Of a stretch of 64,000 nucleotides of DNA, positions 37,304-46,100 are shown in pieces (positions within the stretch are counted from its first letter, which is position 1; every line of letters starts with the position of its first letter). A program made the position numbers and the translations under genes. Source of the DNA: Aureispira anguillae (GTDB lineage: Bacteria; Bacteroidota; Bacteroidia; Chitinophagales; Saprospiraceae); the NCBI RefSeq assembly GCF_026000115.1, contig NZ_AP026867.1, positions 6,425,001 to 6,489,000 on the forward strand, given 5' to 3'. Below the pieces are notes generated by a model. It had not been told where the DNA came from, searched no databases, and was given only the letters and a program-made list of their open reading frames with translations.

Positions 37304-38524
37304 TTAATGTTCGCTCCACTCTACAGAGTCTAGGTCGATACCTTCTTTGTACATTTCCCAGATAGGAGAGAGGTCACGCATATGATTTACACCATCTCTA
37401 ATGGCTGCTATTGCATAGTCAATATCTTCATCTTTTGTAAAACGCCCCAAACTGATGCGAAGCGAAGAATGCGCCAAGTCATCCCCTAGTCCCAATGCCT
37501 TTAAGACATAAGAAGGCTCTAATGAAGCAGAGGTACAAGCAGATCCTGAAGAAAGCGCAATGTTTTGATTAAAGGTCATCATAAGCCCTTCCCCTTCTAC
37601 ATGTTTGAACGATAAGTTCGTCATGTGCGGCATTCTATATTCTGGATGACCATTAAAGACCACTTCTTCTATTTTCATCAACTCTGTTTCTAATTTATCT
37701 CTCAATTGAGATAAGCGAGCTGCATCGGCCTCCATTTCATGCTGGCAGAGTTCACAGGCTTTGCCCATTCCAACAATACCAGGAACATTAAGTGTACCAG
37801 AACGCATACCACGCTCATGTCCACCACCGTCTATTTGAGCTGTTACTTTAACCCTTGGGGCTTTTCTTGAGACGTACAATACACCAACGCCTTTAGGACC
37901 ATACATTTTGTGGGCACTAAAAGCCATTAGATGTATTCCTAGTTCTTTGACATCAACAGGAATCTTTCCTACCGCTTGTGTCGCATCAGACATAAACAAT
38001 ACTTTGTGTTTGACACAAAGATCGCTAATTGCCTTAATGGGTTGAACAACCCCAATTTCATTATTGGCAAACATGATAGATACCAAAACTGTTGTTGGAC
38101 GAATGGCAGCTTCTAATTCTGCTAAATCAACCAAGCCTTGACGGTTTACTTTTAAGTAAGTAACTTCGTAACCTTCTTTTTCTAGCTTTTTGCAAGTATC
38201 TAAAACAGCTTTATGCTCTGTTTCTAGCGTTATAATATGATTTCCTTTTCGTTTGTACATTTCTGCCACCCCTTTGATCGCTAGATTGTCTGCTTCTGTC
38301 GCACCAGATGTGAAAATAATTTCACGAGGATCTGCTCCAATTAGATCTGCAATTTGTTGTCTAGCCTTATCTATTGCGCCTTCGGCAGCCCAGCCGAAAG
38401 GATGGTTTCTACTAGCTGCATTACCAAAATGTTCGGTAAAATAAGGTAACATAGCTTCTACGACTCTAGGGTCAACAGGAGTTGTAGCATTATTATCTAA
38501 GTAAATAAGTTTTTTGTCAGACAT
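37304..38524 (-). CDS. iscS: Cysteine desulfurase IscS
   Basis: A 406-residue PLP enzyme that takes sulfur from L-cysteine for Fe-S cluster and tRNA thiolation pathways. Seen: [14 protein letters not shown] at the N-terminus, the cofactor lysine Lys206 ([10 protein letters not shown]) and the catalytic Cys330 on the mobile loop ([17 protein letters not shown]). The loop length is that of group I desulfurases. It heads the isc operon. A perfect 15-nt palindrome lies 23-37 nt upstream of the start. Confidence 0.96.
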   Translation of the reverse strand: MSDKKLIYLDNNATTPVDPRVVEAMLPYFTEHFGNAASRNHPFGWAAEGAIDKARQQIADLIGADPREIIFTSGATEADNLAIKGVAEMYKRKGNHIITLETEHKAVLDTCKKLEKEGYEVTYLKVNRQGLVDLAELEAAIRPTTVLVSIMFANNEIGVVQPIKAISDLCVKHKVLFMSDATQAVGKIPVDVKELGIHLMAFSAHKMYGPKGVGVLYVSRKAPRVKVTAQIDGGGHERGMRSGTLNVPGIVGMGKACELCQHEMEADAARLSQLRDKLETELMKIEEVVFNGHPEYRMPHMTNLSFKHVEGEGLMMTFNQNIALSSGSACTSASLEPSYVLKALGLGDDLAHSSLRISLGRFTKDEDIDYAIAAIRDGVNHMRDLSPIWEMYKEGIDLDSVEWSEH

Positions 38525-38546
38525 TGTTTGTTATTTGTTATTGTAT

Positions 38547-38577
38547 TTAGATTAAATCTAATCTAAGTACAAAAGTA
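38547..38577 (-). promoter_or_regulatory. isc promoter element with adjacent palindrome
   Basis: On the minus strand TACTTTTG (38577-38570) fits the TAnnTTTG -7 box. Right after it, near the expected start of transcription, is the perfect palindrome TTAGATT-A-AATCTAA (38547-38561), with a further half-site, ATCTAA, at 38561-38566. This position fits a repressor operator. The -33 box is not clear. Confidence 0.45.
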
Positions 38578-38760
38578 ACACTTTTTAGAATTAAAGTGTT
38601 CGATAAAACGTCAATTTTTTGTTTTCTTTTGCGAAAAAAGGCAAGATAAGCCTAAAAGCTTGTGGGTGATGGAATAACTTGGTTAAATTTATACACAATT
38701 ATGGAGCTTTAATTGCTAGTAAGGAGATCTTTTTGCAGGTAAAAAAAGAAGTTTTTTAAG

Positions 38761-39339
38761 TTAGAAAATAGCTTTTTCACTAATTCTAAACCATTTGCAA
38801 AATAGGCGTTCTGTTAGGTTAATTTTATTGATTCTTCCATAGTCATCTTCTAATCCTTTTGAAGCAAAAAAACAATGCTTTTTGGAAGCACCAATTACCC
38901 CTTTATATTGCCAAATATGTTTTCTACCAATGCTTCTAATATGATGCCTAAGCCCTATCCAATGAGGCCCCTCTAGATAATATTCTCCTGTGTTTAAAGA
39001 GCGGATAGCTTCGCTAAATGACATGTTTTCATTGCCATCATTATCTTCCATTTGCGCTCTTTTAGCCATTGCAGCAAAACATAGATTGGCATAATTGAAG
39101 ACGGACTTATCTTTTAAAAGAATAAATTTTGATTTTTTAGTGGCTTTGTTCAACTCACTCTTACTAAAGGATAATTCTTTGCCATCTCTCATTATAACAT
39201 AGCAATTGTCGTCTTTCCAATAATGATTAAAGATATTATTAAGACCAAAAATTTCTATGCCTGCTTTTATAATGGCGATAGATACGCAATTTCCTGTACC
39301 ACCTTGCTTAAAGGCTTTTATTAGTTTTCGATTTGTCAT
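38761..39339 (-). CDS. Uncharacterised protein with a papain/calpain-like N-terminal motif
   Basis: A 192-residue cytoplasmic-looking protein with no signal peptide. Residues 11-25 read KQGGTGNCVSIAIIK, with Gln12 and Cys18 spaced as in papain-fold peptidases (calpain: Q-G-x-x-G-D-C, then a helix). A later His155 follows a hydrophobic strand (YKGVIGASKKHCFFAS), where the catalytic histidine would be expected, and Asn171 follows. This is suggestive, not proof. It is a lone gene between the isc operon and a T9SS cargo gene. It could be a peptidase or an inactive relative. Confidence 0.6.
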   Translation of the reverse strand: MTNRKLIKAFKQGGTGNCVSIAIIKAGIEIFGLNNIFNHYWKDDNCYVIMRDGKELSFSKSELNKATKKSKFILLKDKSVFNYANLCFAAMAKRAQMEDNDGNENMSFSEAIRSLNTGEYYLEGPHWIGLRHHIRSIGRKHIWQYKGVIGASKKHCFFASKGLEDDYGRINKINLTERLFCKWFRISEKAIF

Positions 39340-39414
39340 AGATTGTATATTTTTTATAACAAATAATATACTTAATATTTTGATTTTTATGAAAAAAAAT
39401 CAACTAAAAATAAG

Positions 39415-39470
39415 AGCAACCACATTTCAATCTCTTGTTTATAAATAAAATAGATCAAAATGTGGTTGCT
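39415..39470 (-). terminator. Terminator after the T9SS cargo gene
   Basis: A perfect 13-bp stem AGCAACCACATTT (39415-39427) with AAATGTGGTTGCT (39458-39470) and a 30-nt loop; a T-rich stretch follows on the minus strand. It lies 20 nt after the stop codon of the 39491-40501 gene. Confidence 0.65.
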
Positions 39471-39490
39471 AAAGAGTACTTGAGTATGAT

Positions 39491-40501
39491 TTATTGTTTT
39501 TGTATTTTTCGAACTGAGTTTTTAGTTTTTAGAAAATAAATACCCGTTTTTAATGCAGCGACATTTAAGCTACTGTAACTGGGGTGTTGATCGATGATAA
39601 CAGCATTGCTTACCTCTTTTCCCATTGCGTTGAACACTCGAATTGACGAACGTTCAGAAAATGGCCCCGTTAGTTTTAGTTGGTGATCCACAGGATTGGG
39701 AGATACGGTTATTTTGGGATAATTATAAGCGGATTTAAATTCAGCTACAATGACATTAGAATAAGTAAATTTCCCATCAAAGTCAACTTGCTTTAAACGG
39801 TAATAATTATAACCAACAACAGGATTAAAATGGGTTAATGCATAATCCAGTTCAAGGCTAGAATTTCCAGCCCCGTCTACTTTGTCTAGTAGGTTCCAAT
39901 CTAGTCCATTGGTCGAATGTTCTAGGGCAAAAAATGCATTGTTAATTTCAGTTACTGTAGACCAATTGATTTGAGCGGTTTGGTTGACGATGGCTACTTC
40001 AAAACGTTCTACTATAATAGGTAGAGTATTGGGAGCGCTAGCCAAAGAGACATCATTGATAATTAGACCACAAGTTGAGGTACTTGTTCCATCAAATGTT
40101 ATGGTATGTGTTGTAGCCGTTGCAGTAAAGCTAAAGCTTTCATTGACCCAAGCAAAGGCTGTCCCATTTCTAGAAACGCTAGTAGACAAAGCTCCTCCAT
40201 TGATGTTAATGTCCATAGATTGTAAGGTGGGACCACAGTTAGTTCTTCTAGAACAATCAAAAGAAAGAGTGTAAGTATTGCCTATTGTAAAACCTGTAAT
40301 CGTTTGGCATAATCCAGCAGCAGCGTCTACCTCTGCTACTCTGTTGGAAGGATCAAATCCTCCATAAACCGTTTCGTTATTTCCTGCTTCTGGTGCGCAA
40401 CTCCAATTACTGGAGCCACTGTCAAAACTTCCATTAATAATTGTTTGGGCGTTAGCAGAGCTAACCATTAAAAGTGAGAATAGGAGTAAAAGTGTTTTCA
40501 T
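39491..40501 (-). CDS. T9SS-secreted protein with carbohydrate-binding-module-like domain
   Basis: A 336-residue exported protein. Residues 1-18 are a signal peptide. Residues 20-155 look like a CBM4/CBM9-type jelly roll (IINGSFDSGSSNWSC start, GLCQTITGFTIGNTYTLSF, ending GLIINDVSLAS). A fibronectin/Ig-like segment follows (FEVAIVNQTAQINWSTVTEINN). The last ~75 residues are a type A T9SS sorting domain (ISPNP-like VSPNPVDHQLKLTGPF, then LKTGIYFLKT). No catalytic motif is visible, so it is a binding or surface protein. It is monocistronic, with a hairpin terminator. Confidence 0.82.
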   Translation of the reverse strand: MKTLLLLFSLLMVSSANAQTIINGSFDSGSSNWSCAPEAGNNETVYGGFDPSNRVAEVDAAAGLCQTITGFTIGNTYTLSFDCSRRTNCGPTLQSMDININGGALSTSVSRNGTAFAWVNESFSFTATATTHTITFDGTSTSTCGLIINDVSLASAPNTLPIIVERFEVAIVNQTAQINWSTVTEINNAFFALEHSTNGLDWNLLDKVDGAGNSSLELDYALTHFNPVVGYNYYRLKQVDFDGKFTYSNVIVAEFKSAYNYPKITVSPNPVDHQLKLTGPFSERSSIRVFNAMGKEVSNAVIIDQHPSYSSLNVAALKTGIYFLKTKNSVRKIQKQ

Positions 40502-40848
40502 TTAAATCGTTTTTTTTAATATAGAATTATTGTAAAATACTGAAAAAGAACGAATTGTAGTGTGGTGCATTAACGGGAATAAAACTAAAATTACCAAATG
40601 TTGAAAAATATTTTTTTTGAAAAAATACGTTTAATTTTGAATTTGATGCTTCTTGTTCTAAGTCTTTAAGTTCCTAGATTTTATCAATTCTTATTTGCTA
40701 ATAAAGTTTGAGAAAAGTAGAAGTAAATTCTATATAAATAAATATTTATTTGGTTTTTTATATTGAGAAATAGAGAAGAATGTTTTTTAATTTTAACGAC
40801 CTAATAATTATTATAGATGATAAAGAAATTTTATAAAAATCAAAATCA
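40502..40848. other. Gene-free AT-rich spacer between divergent T9SS cargo genes
   Basis: 347 bases of very AT-rich sequence. I see no promoter pair, repeat or RNA that stands out. Confidence 0.4.
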
Positions 40849-42474
40849 ATGATATTGTCTAGATTACTTACTTTTATTTTAACCTGTGTGCTATCTTGTG
40901 CGGGATTGGCTCAGCATCAAGTCTATCTTGCTACTTGGGATTCCTTGTATTTGGCGGATGTGTCTACTTGTAGTGTTCAGTTGATTGGGGCTACAGGGAG
41001 GTTATTATATGATATTGCCCTAAATCCTGTAGATAATCGATTATATGGGATAGATGGAAGTGGGGATTTATGTACTATTAATAAAAACACAGGGGCAACA
41101 AATGTAATTGGGCAAGCAGGAGTGATGACTTCTCTAACCTTTACCAAAGATGGAACGTTATATGGAGTTTATGGGAACAGGCTTTGTACGATTGATCTTC
41201 TAACAGGCGCTAGGACAGTAGTGTCTATAATGTTAGACGCTGCTAGTGGTGATTTAGCACTTTGGAATGGTAAATTATATTATCCTGGGCATCGGTCTCA
41301 ACTTCATTTGATAGAAATTGATCTTAATAACCAATATAGCGTTAAATCGATTGGATATTTTCCGTCATGGGTGCCTTTTCTGTATGGCTTAGGGTCGCTT
41401 GGTTGTGATTCTAAATTATATGGGTTTCATGAGGGGCATGTTTATACCATTACGCCCTCAGATCTTTATGCGAACCCATCTACCAATCCAGTTTTTGTTG
41501 GCATTCACTGTTGGAACATTATTCCAGATTATATACTAGGAGCTGCTTCTTTGGCAGAGGATATAAATTTAGAGGAATTAAATTTAGGAGATGATCTTAC
41601 TTTGTGTGAAGGAGAAACCATAACGTTAAATCAATCAATTCCTAATGCCAATTATTTGTGGCAAGACAACTCTATCAATAATGCTTATACCGTTACGAGT
41701 GCTGGTACTTATACGCTAACGGTGTCTATTGATACCTGCACAGCAACGGATAGCATAATCGTTGATTATATCCATAAGCCTGCGCTCGATCTGGGAAACG
41801 ATACCATTATATGCGAGGGGAATCTATTAGAATTAGATGCAACAACTGCTAATGCAAGCTACCTCTGGCAAGATGGGTCGGTCAATTCGACTTATCTTGT
41901 GAATCAAGGTGGAGCTTATGTTTCAAGCGTTACAGTTGATAATTGTACCAGTATTGATACCATCAATGTAACGTACCAGTCTCCTCCTTTGCTCTCGTGG
42001 GATAGAGAGGCAACCATTTGTGAAGGAACGACCATTGTTTTAAATGCTGAAAATCCTACGGCAAGCTATTTATGGCAAGATTATTCTACGAATTCTAGTT
42101 TAAATGTTAACCGTACAGGAGATTATTCGGTTACTGTAACTAATTATTGTGGTCAGGTAGAACAGGAAATCAGAGTAGAAACAAAAGAATGTAATTGTTT
42201 TAAGGGAATTCCAGATGTGTTTACTCCTAATGAGGATGGTATTAACGATACTTTTCAACCTCTTAAGAAATGTGATTTAGAATTGGTTGCTTTTGAAATT
42301 TTTAATCGCTGGGGACAGGTGGTTTATAAGATGGACGATGCAATGGAAGCGGTTTGGGATGGTACATTTAGAGGGAGTGATTGTCCAACAGAAGTATATG
42401 TTTATCTATTGCAATATTATAATGATGATGGTGATGTAGAAACGAGAAAGGGAACAGTGACATTGATTCGGTAA
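40849..42474 (+). CDS. T9SS type B cargo: propeller-like head, PKD-like repeats and CHU_C domain
   Basis: A 541-residue exported protein. After a signal peptide (1-22, GLAQ), residues 24-235 form a WD/YVTN-like propeller segment (IALNPVDNRLYGIDGSGDLCTINKNTG). Three ~70-residue units then begin at about 244, 313 and 385, each with the phrase C-E-G-x-x-x-x-L followed by YLWQD, the PKD-like repeats of Bacteroidota surface proteins. The end, from about 455, is a gliding-motility-associated C-terminal (type B) domain (PDVFTPNEDGINDTF, then FNRWGQVVY). It is likely anchored or shed at the cell surface; its binding target is unknown. Confidence 0.87.
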   Translation: MILSRLLTFILTCVLSCAGLAQHQVYLATWDSLYLADVSTCSVQLIGATGRLLYDIALNPVDNRLYGIDGSGDLCTINKNTGATNVIGQAGVMTSLTFTKDGTLYGVYGNRLCTIDLLTGARTVVSIMLDAASGDLALWNGKLYYPGHRSQLHLIEIDLNNQYSVKSIGYFPSWVPFLYGLGSLGCDSKLYGFHEGHVYTITPSDLYANPSTNPVFVGIHCWNIIPDYILGAASLAEDINLEELNLGDDLTLCEGETITLNQSIPNANYLWQDNSINNAYTVTSAGTYTLTVSIDTCTATDSIIVDYIHKPALDLGNDTIICEGNLLELDATTANASYLWQDGSVNSTYLVNQGGAYVSSVTVDNCTSIDTINVTYQSPPLLSWDREATICEGTTIVLNAENPTASYLWQDYSTNSSLNVNRTGDYSVTVTNYCGQVEQEIRVETKECNCFKGIPDVFTPNEDGINDTFQPLKKCDLELVAFEIFNRWGQVVYKMDDAMEAVWDGTFRGSDCPTEVYVYLLQYYNDDGDVETRKGTVTLIR

Positions 42475-42610
42475 TCATTTGATAGGCTTGTTGTAAATGG
42501 AGCAGGCTTAATTTTTTGCGTATTGTTTTGTCATAGTCTGATAAACAGCTTTTTTTTTATAAATTAGGAGTTGATCAATTCGTAAAAAAAGCTTTAAATA
42601 ACATTCAATA

Positions 42611-43924
42611 ATGGCAGAAAATAATCGCATTGAATACAAGGAAAAATTGACACTTGGATTAGAAAAAGAGGTGGTTGCCTTTTTGAATAAAGATGGGGGA
42701 GTGCTATACATTGGCGTAAACGATAATGGTCAGGGAGTTGGAGTCGATAATTTGGATGGTGATATGCTTAAAATTAAAGATCGCCTTAAATATAACATTT
42801 CGCCTTCTTGCATGGGGCTATTTGATCTTGTTCGTGAGCAGTTGGATGGAAAAGAGGTGATCAAAATTATACTAGCAAGTGGGGTGGAAAAACCTTATTA
42901 TATCCAAAAAAAAGGCATGTCTGAAAAAGGTTGTTTTATCCGTATTGGTACAGCTGCTGAACCGATGGCTAGAAAGATGATAGACGAATTATATGCCAAA
43001 CGAACACGAAATTCTATTCGAAAAATTAAATCCAATAAACAGACCCTTAATTTTGAACAACTTAAAATATATTATCAAGAATCTGGAAAAGAGTTGAATG
43101 AGAGTTTTGCTACAAACTTAGAACTGCTGAATGAAGATGGCTTTTTTAATTATGTAGCTTATCTACTGGCTGATAGCAATAATATTTCCATCAAAGTTGC
43201 TAAGTATGCAGGAACCAATAGAGTAGCTTTAATAGAAAACAATGAATATGGGAATTGTTCGTTGATGAAGGCAACAAAATTAGTGTTGGATAAAATAAAT
43301 TTGGAGAACAAAACCATTACTCAAATAACAGCTCAAGAACGAGGTGAAGTTCGCTTATGGAATCCTATTGCTTTGCGTGAGGCTATTGTTAATGCGCTGG
43401 TTCACAACGATTATACAACTGAAATTCCTCCTAAGTTTGAACTGTTTGAAGATAGAATAGAAATTACTTCAACAGGAGGTTTGCCTAGAGGCTTGAGTCA
43501 AGTAGAGTTTTTTGAAGGGTATTCTGTGCCTAGAAATAAGGAAATTATGCGGGTGTTTAAGGATATTCGTTTGGTGGAGCAGTTAGGCTCTGGAGTGCCT
43601 AGAATTCTTAGGAGTTATGGAAAAGAATGTTTTAAGTTTTCTGATAATTTTCTTCGCATGGCTTTCCCTAAAATCATAGGTGGTACAGTGGGTGGTACAA
43701 TAGGTGGTACAATAGGTGGTACAATGGACGATTTGACCAGTAAACAAAAAGAGGTACTAGAAGCTATTTGTAAGAATAACAGACTTTCTTATAGAAAACT
43801 TGCGGAACAAATGGGGATTAATTTTTCGGCTGTTCAAAAACATATTGAAGTACTAAAAGAAAAAAAATATATAGAACGTGTAGGAGGGACAAGGGGGTAT
43901 TGGAAGGTGAATTTAGGAGCGTGA
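42611..43924 (+). CDS. AlbA_2 (Schlafen-like) / HATPase / winged-helix protein
   Basis: A 437-residue cytoplasmic protein of the widespread ATP-binding family with a putative DNA-binding domain. The N-terminal AlbA_2 domain (about 5-110) has EYKEKLTLGLEKEVVAFLNKDGG and LYIGVNDNGQGVGV. The middle holds a GHKL-type ATPase helix (ALREAIVNALVHNDY, near 255). The C-terminus is a winged helix (LSYRKLAEQMGINFSAVQKHIEVLKEKKYIERVG). Between ATPase and winged helix lies a Gly-Gly-Thr-Ile/Val linker repeated four times, encoded by four 12-bp repeats (43676-43723). Such proteins often act as regulators or in phage-related functions; the role here is unknown. Confidence 0.85.
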   Translation: MAENNRIEYKEKLTLGLEKEVVAFLNKDGGVLYIGVNDNGQGVGVDNLDGDMLKIKDRLKYNISPSCMGLFDLVREQLDGKEVIKIILASGVEKPYYIQKKGMSEKGCFIRIGTAAEPMARKMIDELYAKRTRNSIRKIKSNKQTLNFEQLKIYYQESGKELNESFATNLELLNEDGFFNYVAYLLADSNNISIKVAKYAGTNRVALIENNEYGNCSLMKATKLVLDKINLENKTITQITAQERGEVRLWNPIALREAIVNALVHNDYTTEIPPKFELFEDRIEITSTGGLPRGLSQVEFFEGYSVPRNKEIMRVFKDIRLVEQLGSGVPRILRSYGKECFKFSDNFLRMAFPKIIGGTVGGTIGGTIGGTMDDLTSKQKEVLEAICKNNRLSYRKLAEQMGINFSAVQKHIEVLKEKKYIERVGGTRGYWKVNLGA

Positions 43925-43968
43925 TTTGGCGAAAAAACTTTTCCTTGTAGGATTTATTATTTTTTAAC

Positions 43969-44214
43969 TTATGGGTACATTTTTAATTTTCTTGCAATAG
44001 AAAGTCCTAAAGGCCCAACACTACTACAAAGTATGATGGAAAAAAAAGTATTAAAATTTAATATGGAACAGATAGTTAATGCTCCTCCTAAAAATACAAG
44101 AAGAAAAATACTAGTTAAAAAGTTTTGTAATGGTGTTGCTGACCAAGTAGGAGAAAATTGATCAAGAGCATTTTCGTCTTTGTTTTCAACTATATCTTCG
44201 TCTAAGATTGGCAT
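43969..44214 (-). CDS. Small membrane protein of unknown function
   Basis: An 81-residue protein with an acidic N-terminus (residues 1-20) and two hydrophobic helices, about 30-50 and 54-70, ending in a basic tail (ARKLKMYP). The first helix contains SIFLLVFLGGALTICSIL. No family is recognised. The composition and start context fit a real small gene, but there is no conserved motif to confirm it. Confidence 0.45.
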   Translation of the reverse strand: MPILDEDIVENKDENALDQFSPTWSATPLQNFLTSIFLLVFLGGALTICSILNFNTFFSIILCSSVGPLGLSIARKLKMYP

Positions 44215-44332
44215 TTTCTTACTTTTTATAAAAAATATAATGTGTTTATAGTTTATAAACTACGTATACAGATGTTTAGTTCCTAGACCAACTGAGTACT
44301 ATACTTAAGAACAACCCAAACAAGATTTAAAC

Positions 44333-44369
44333 AACACACCATTTTAGCCCTTGTTAAGGGTGGTGTGTT
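44333..44369 (-). terminator. Hairpin after the DJ-1/PfpI gene
   Basis: AACACACCA (44333-44341) pairs with TGGTGTGTT (44361-44369), with an inner CCC/GGG stem. It lies 10 nt after the stop of the minus-strand gene. The T tract on that strand is weak. Confidence 0.55.
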
Positions 44370-44379
44370 GTGTTCGTTG

Positions 44380-45108
44380 TTATTTTTTCCAATTTTGGAG
44401 TTGGTCGATGTATAAATATTCTTGAATAAACTCCTTATGCTCAGTACTGGTCATTTTTTCTAATAGATTCAGAGCAGAAATATAGCTCGTCAAGTTTCCA
44501 TTCGATGAACTAAACTTCCCATCCTCGACAAAGGTGACCAAACTGTCATTTTGAACTTTTAAATTGGGGTACTGCTTCTGCAACTGTTTTCCTCCACCAA
44601 TGTAAGTAACAATTTTATGTCCATCAGCAATTCCTGCTTCACCAATAAGCTGTGCACCAGCACAATTACTTACGATATATGTCGTTTCCTCATTTTTTCT
44701 TTTAATAAAATCTACCATTTTTTTATTGTGAACTTGTGCATACATATCGTAGCCACTTGGAACAAATAAAGCGGTTAATTGGGGGCAATTTTCAAAGGTG
44801 TAATCAGGAACAAAATGCATCCCTTCTTCGGTTGTGATTGGGCTTAGGGTTTCCGCTATGGTTATTACATTAAAGAGTTGTTCTAAGTTTTTATTGGGTT
44901 TTCCAAAAACATCTGAGGTTGCAATAACTTCTCCCTGCAACACACCATTAAAAATAAGAAGCCCTATTGTTGGCAATTCGGATTTGAACGGTTTTAAATG
45001 CTTCGAGAGCGTATCGATGTTTGTTTCATTGTCTGTTGCTGGTTTTGGATGGTTAGCGTTACAACTAAATAAAGCAGCAATGATTGTGAGCATTATTAGT
45101 GGTTTCAT
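44380..45108 (-). CDS. DJ-1/PfpI-family lipoprotein
   Basis: A 242-residue protein with a lipoprotein signal (MLTIIAALFSCNAN, Cys16) followed by a class I glutamine-amidotransferase-like DJ-1/PfpI domain. The nucleophile elbow is IVSNCAGAQLIGEAG, with Cys near residue 149; LIFNGVLQGEVIATSDVFG is the usual start and LFVPSGYDMY the strand before the elbow. Family members are chaperones, glyoxalases or hydratases, and often cytoplasmic; a lipid-anchored form acting in the periplasm is less common. It lies near a quinone reductase and a Crp/Fnr-family regulator, which would fit a stress role (inference). Confidence 0.85.
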   Translation of the reverse strand: MKPLIMLTIIAALFSCNANHPKPATDNETNIDTLSKHLKPFKSELPTIGLLIFNGVLQGEVIATSDVFGKPNKNLEQLFNVITIAETLSPITTEEGMHFVPDYTFENCPQLTALFVPSGYDMYAQVHNKKMVDFIKRKNEETTYIVSNCAGAQLIGEAGIADGHKIVTYIGGGKQLQKQYPNLKVQNDSLVTFVEDGKFSSSNGNLTSYISALNLLEKMTSTEHKEFIQEYLYIDQLQNWKK

Positions 45109-45435
45109 TTTTATATTTATTGTTAGTATTATGCTAATTACTTTTGTTATAAAAACGTAGCGCCCAGCTAGTGGCGAGTTGGCTTTAGATGGTTGCCAAT
45201 GTTGTGTCTATCGATCGTAATCGTAAATCATTACGGTTCTTTGATAAATCGTGTGAGAAGCACTAACAAAGGGTAAGCTTTCTGCTACTACGTGGTTTAG
45301 AAGAAAGTTTATAGGTAGTAAGTCGTAAGTCCTGTATTAGCAGAGACTAAGCATACGACTTACTACCTATAACTTATAACAAAAGTAGTAATCTGGGGTG
45401 TTTAATATTCCACACGATATGTCAAAGAACGATCA
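45109..45435. other. Gene-free spacer with a long imperfect inverted repeat
   Basis: The spacer lies between two minus-strand genes. A long hairpin is formed by 45308-45326 and 45353-45372: 19 of 20 positions pair, with one bulged base (core TAGGTAGTAA-GTCGTA). It probably marks the end of the quinone-reductase transcript, although the T run is poor. The rest shows nothing clear. Confidence 0.5.
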
Positions 45436-46014
45436 TTACTTTAGATTTCTACCCATTGTCTCAACTTTTTTTATCCATTTGTTACGCCATTCTTGCGTGG
45501 AATCTTTCAGAGGACCAATGGAAGTTATTTTGACTGGTTTAATTCCTGTAAAATTTAAAATAGATTTTTTTATCGCATTATGGCTTGGCTTGCCAAACAT
45601 GAGCCAGTAACTCCACCCAGGTTGGTCTAAGGTGCAAATAACTCTAGCACTTCTTCCACTTAACATCTTATCCCACCAAAGGGAATTTTCTCTCTTTTTG
45701 TATGAAAATGGAGCTAAAAATGTTCTATCAAAAAAGCCTTTCATAATTGCAGGAAAACCACCCCACCAAACAGGGTAGACAATAACAATGTGTTCACTCC
45801 ATATTATTTTTTCTTGAGCGTCAATTAGATCTGGTTCTAATTCCATTCTCTTTCGATAGCCAAACTCAAGATTAGGGTTAAAATTTAATGCCCGAATAAT
45901 AATTTCCTTAACTTCGGCACCTGATTCCCTTGCGCCCTTTTTATAGGCATCACTGATGCCAAAATTAAAGCTCTCCTTGTCGGGGTGTCCGTTTATGATT
46001 AGTATTTTTTTCAT
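45436..46014 (-). CDS. NAD(P)H-quinone oxidoreductase, flavodoxin_2 family
   Basis: A 192-residue cytoplasmic flavoprotein of the KefF/MdaB/NQO-like family that reduces quinones by two electrons with NAD(P)H. Seen: KKILIINGHPDKESFN at the start (phosphate-binding loop), then VIVYPVWWGGFPAIMKGFFDRTF, the diagnostic FMN/dimer motif, and the C-terminal GWSYWLMFGKPS region. Its promoter region closely copies that of the Crp/Fnr gene next door and contains a TTGAC-N4-ATCAA box, so it is probably a target of that regulator. Confidence 0.9.
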   Translation of the reverse strand: MKKILIINGHPDKESFNFGISDAYKKGARESGAEVKEIIIRALNFNPNLEFGYRKRMELEPDLIDAQEKIIWSEHIVIVYPVWWGGFPAIMKGFFDRTFLAPFSYKKRENSLWWDKMLSGRSARVICTLDQPGWSYWLMFGKPSHNAIKKSILNFTGIKPVKITSIGPLKDSTQEWRNKWIKKVETMGRNLK

Positions 46015-46086
46015 CCTATTAATGACTTCTTGCTTACGTTATTTATGATTTTGTTACAAAGAAAGACATAATAGAGGATAATTCAT

Positions 46087-46100
46087 TTGACGCAAATCAA
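46087..46100 (-). promoter_or_regulatory. FNR/CRP-type operator upstream of the quinone-reductase gene
   Basis: TTGAC-GCAA-ATCAA at 46087-46100, one base off the perfect TTGAT-N4-ATCAA dyad. Its centre is 33 nt from a CAAAGAAA (TTTCTTTG on the minus strand) -7-like box at 46057-46064. The same spacing is found at the regulator's own gene. The site overlaps the last codons of the regulator gene. Confidence 0.6.
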
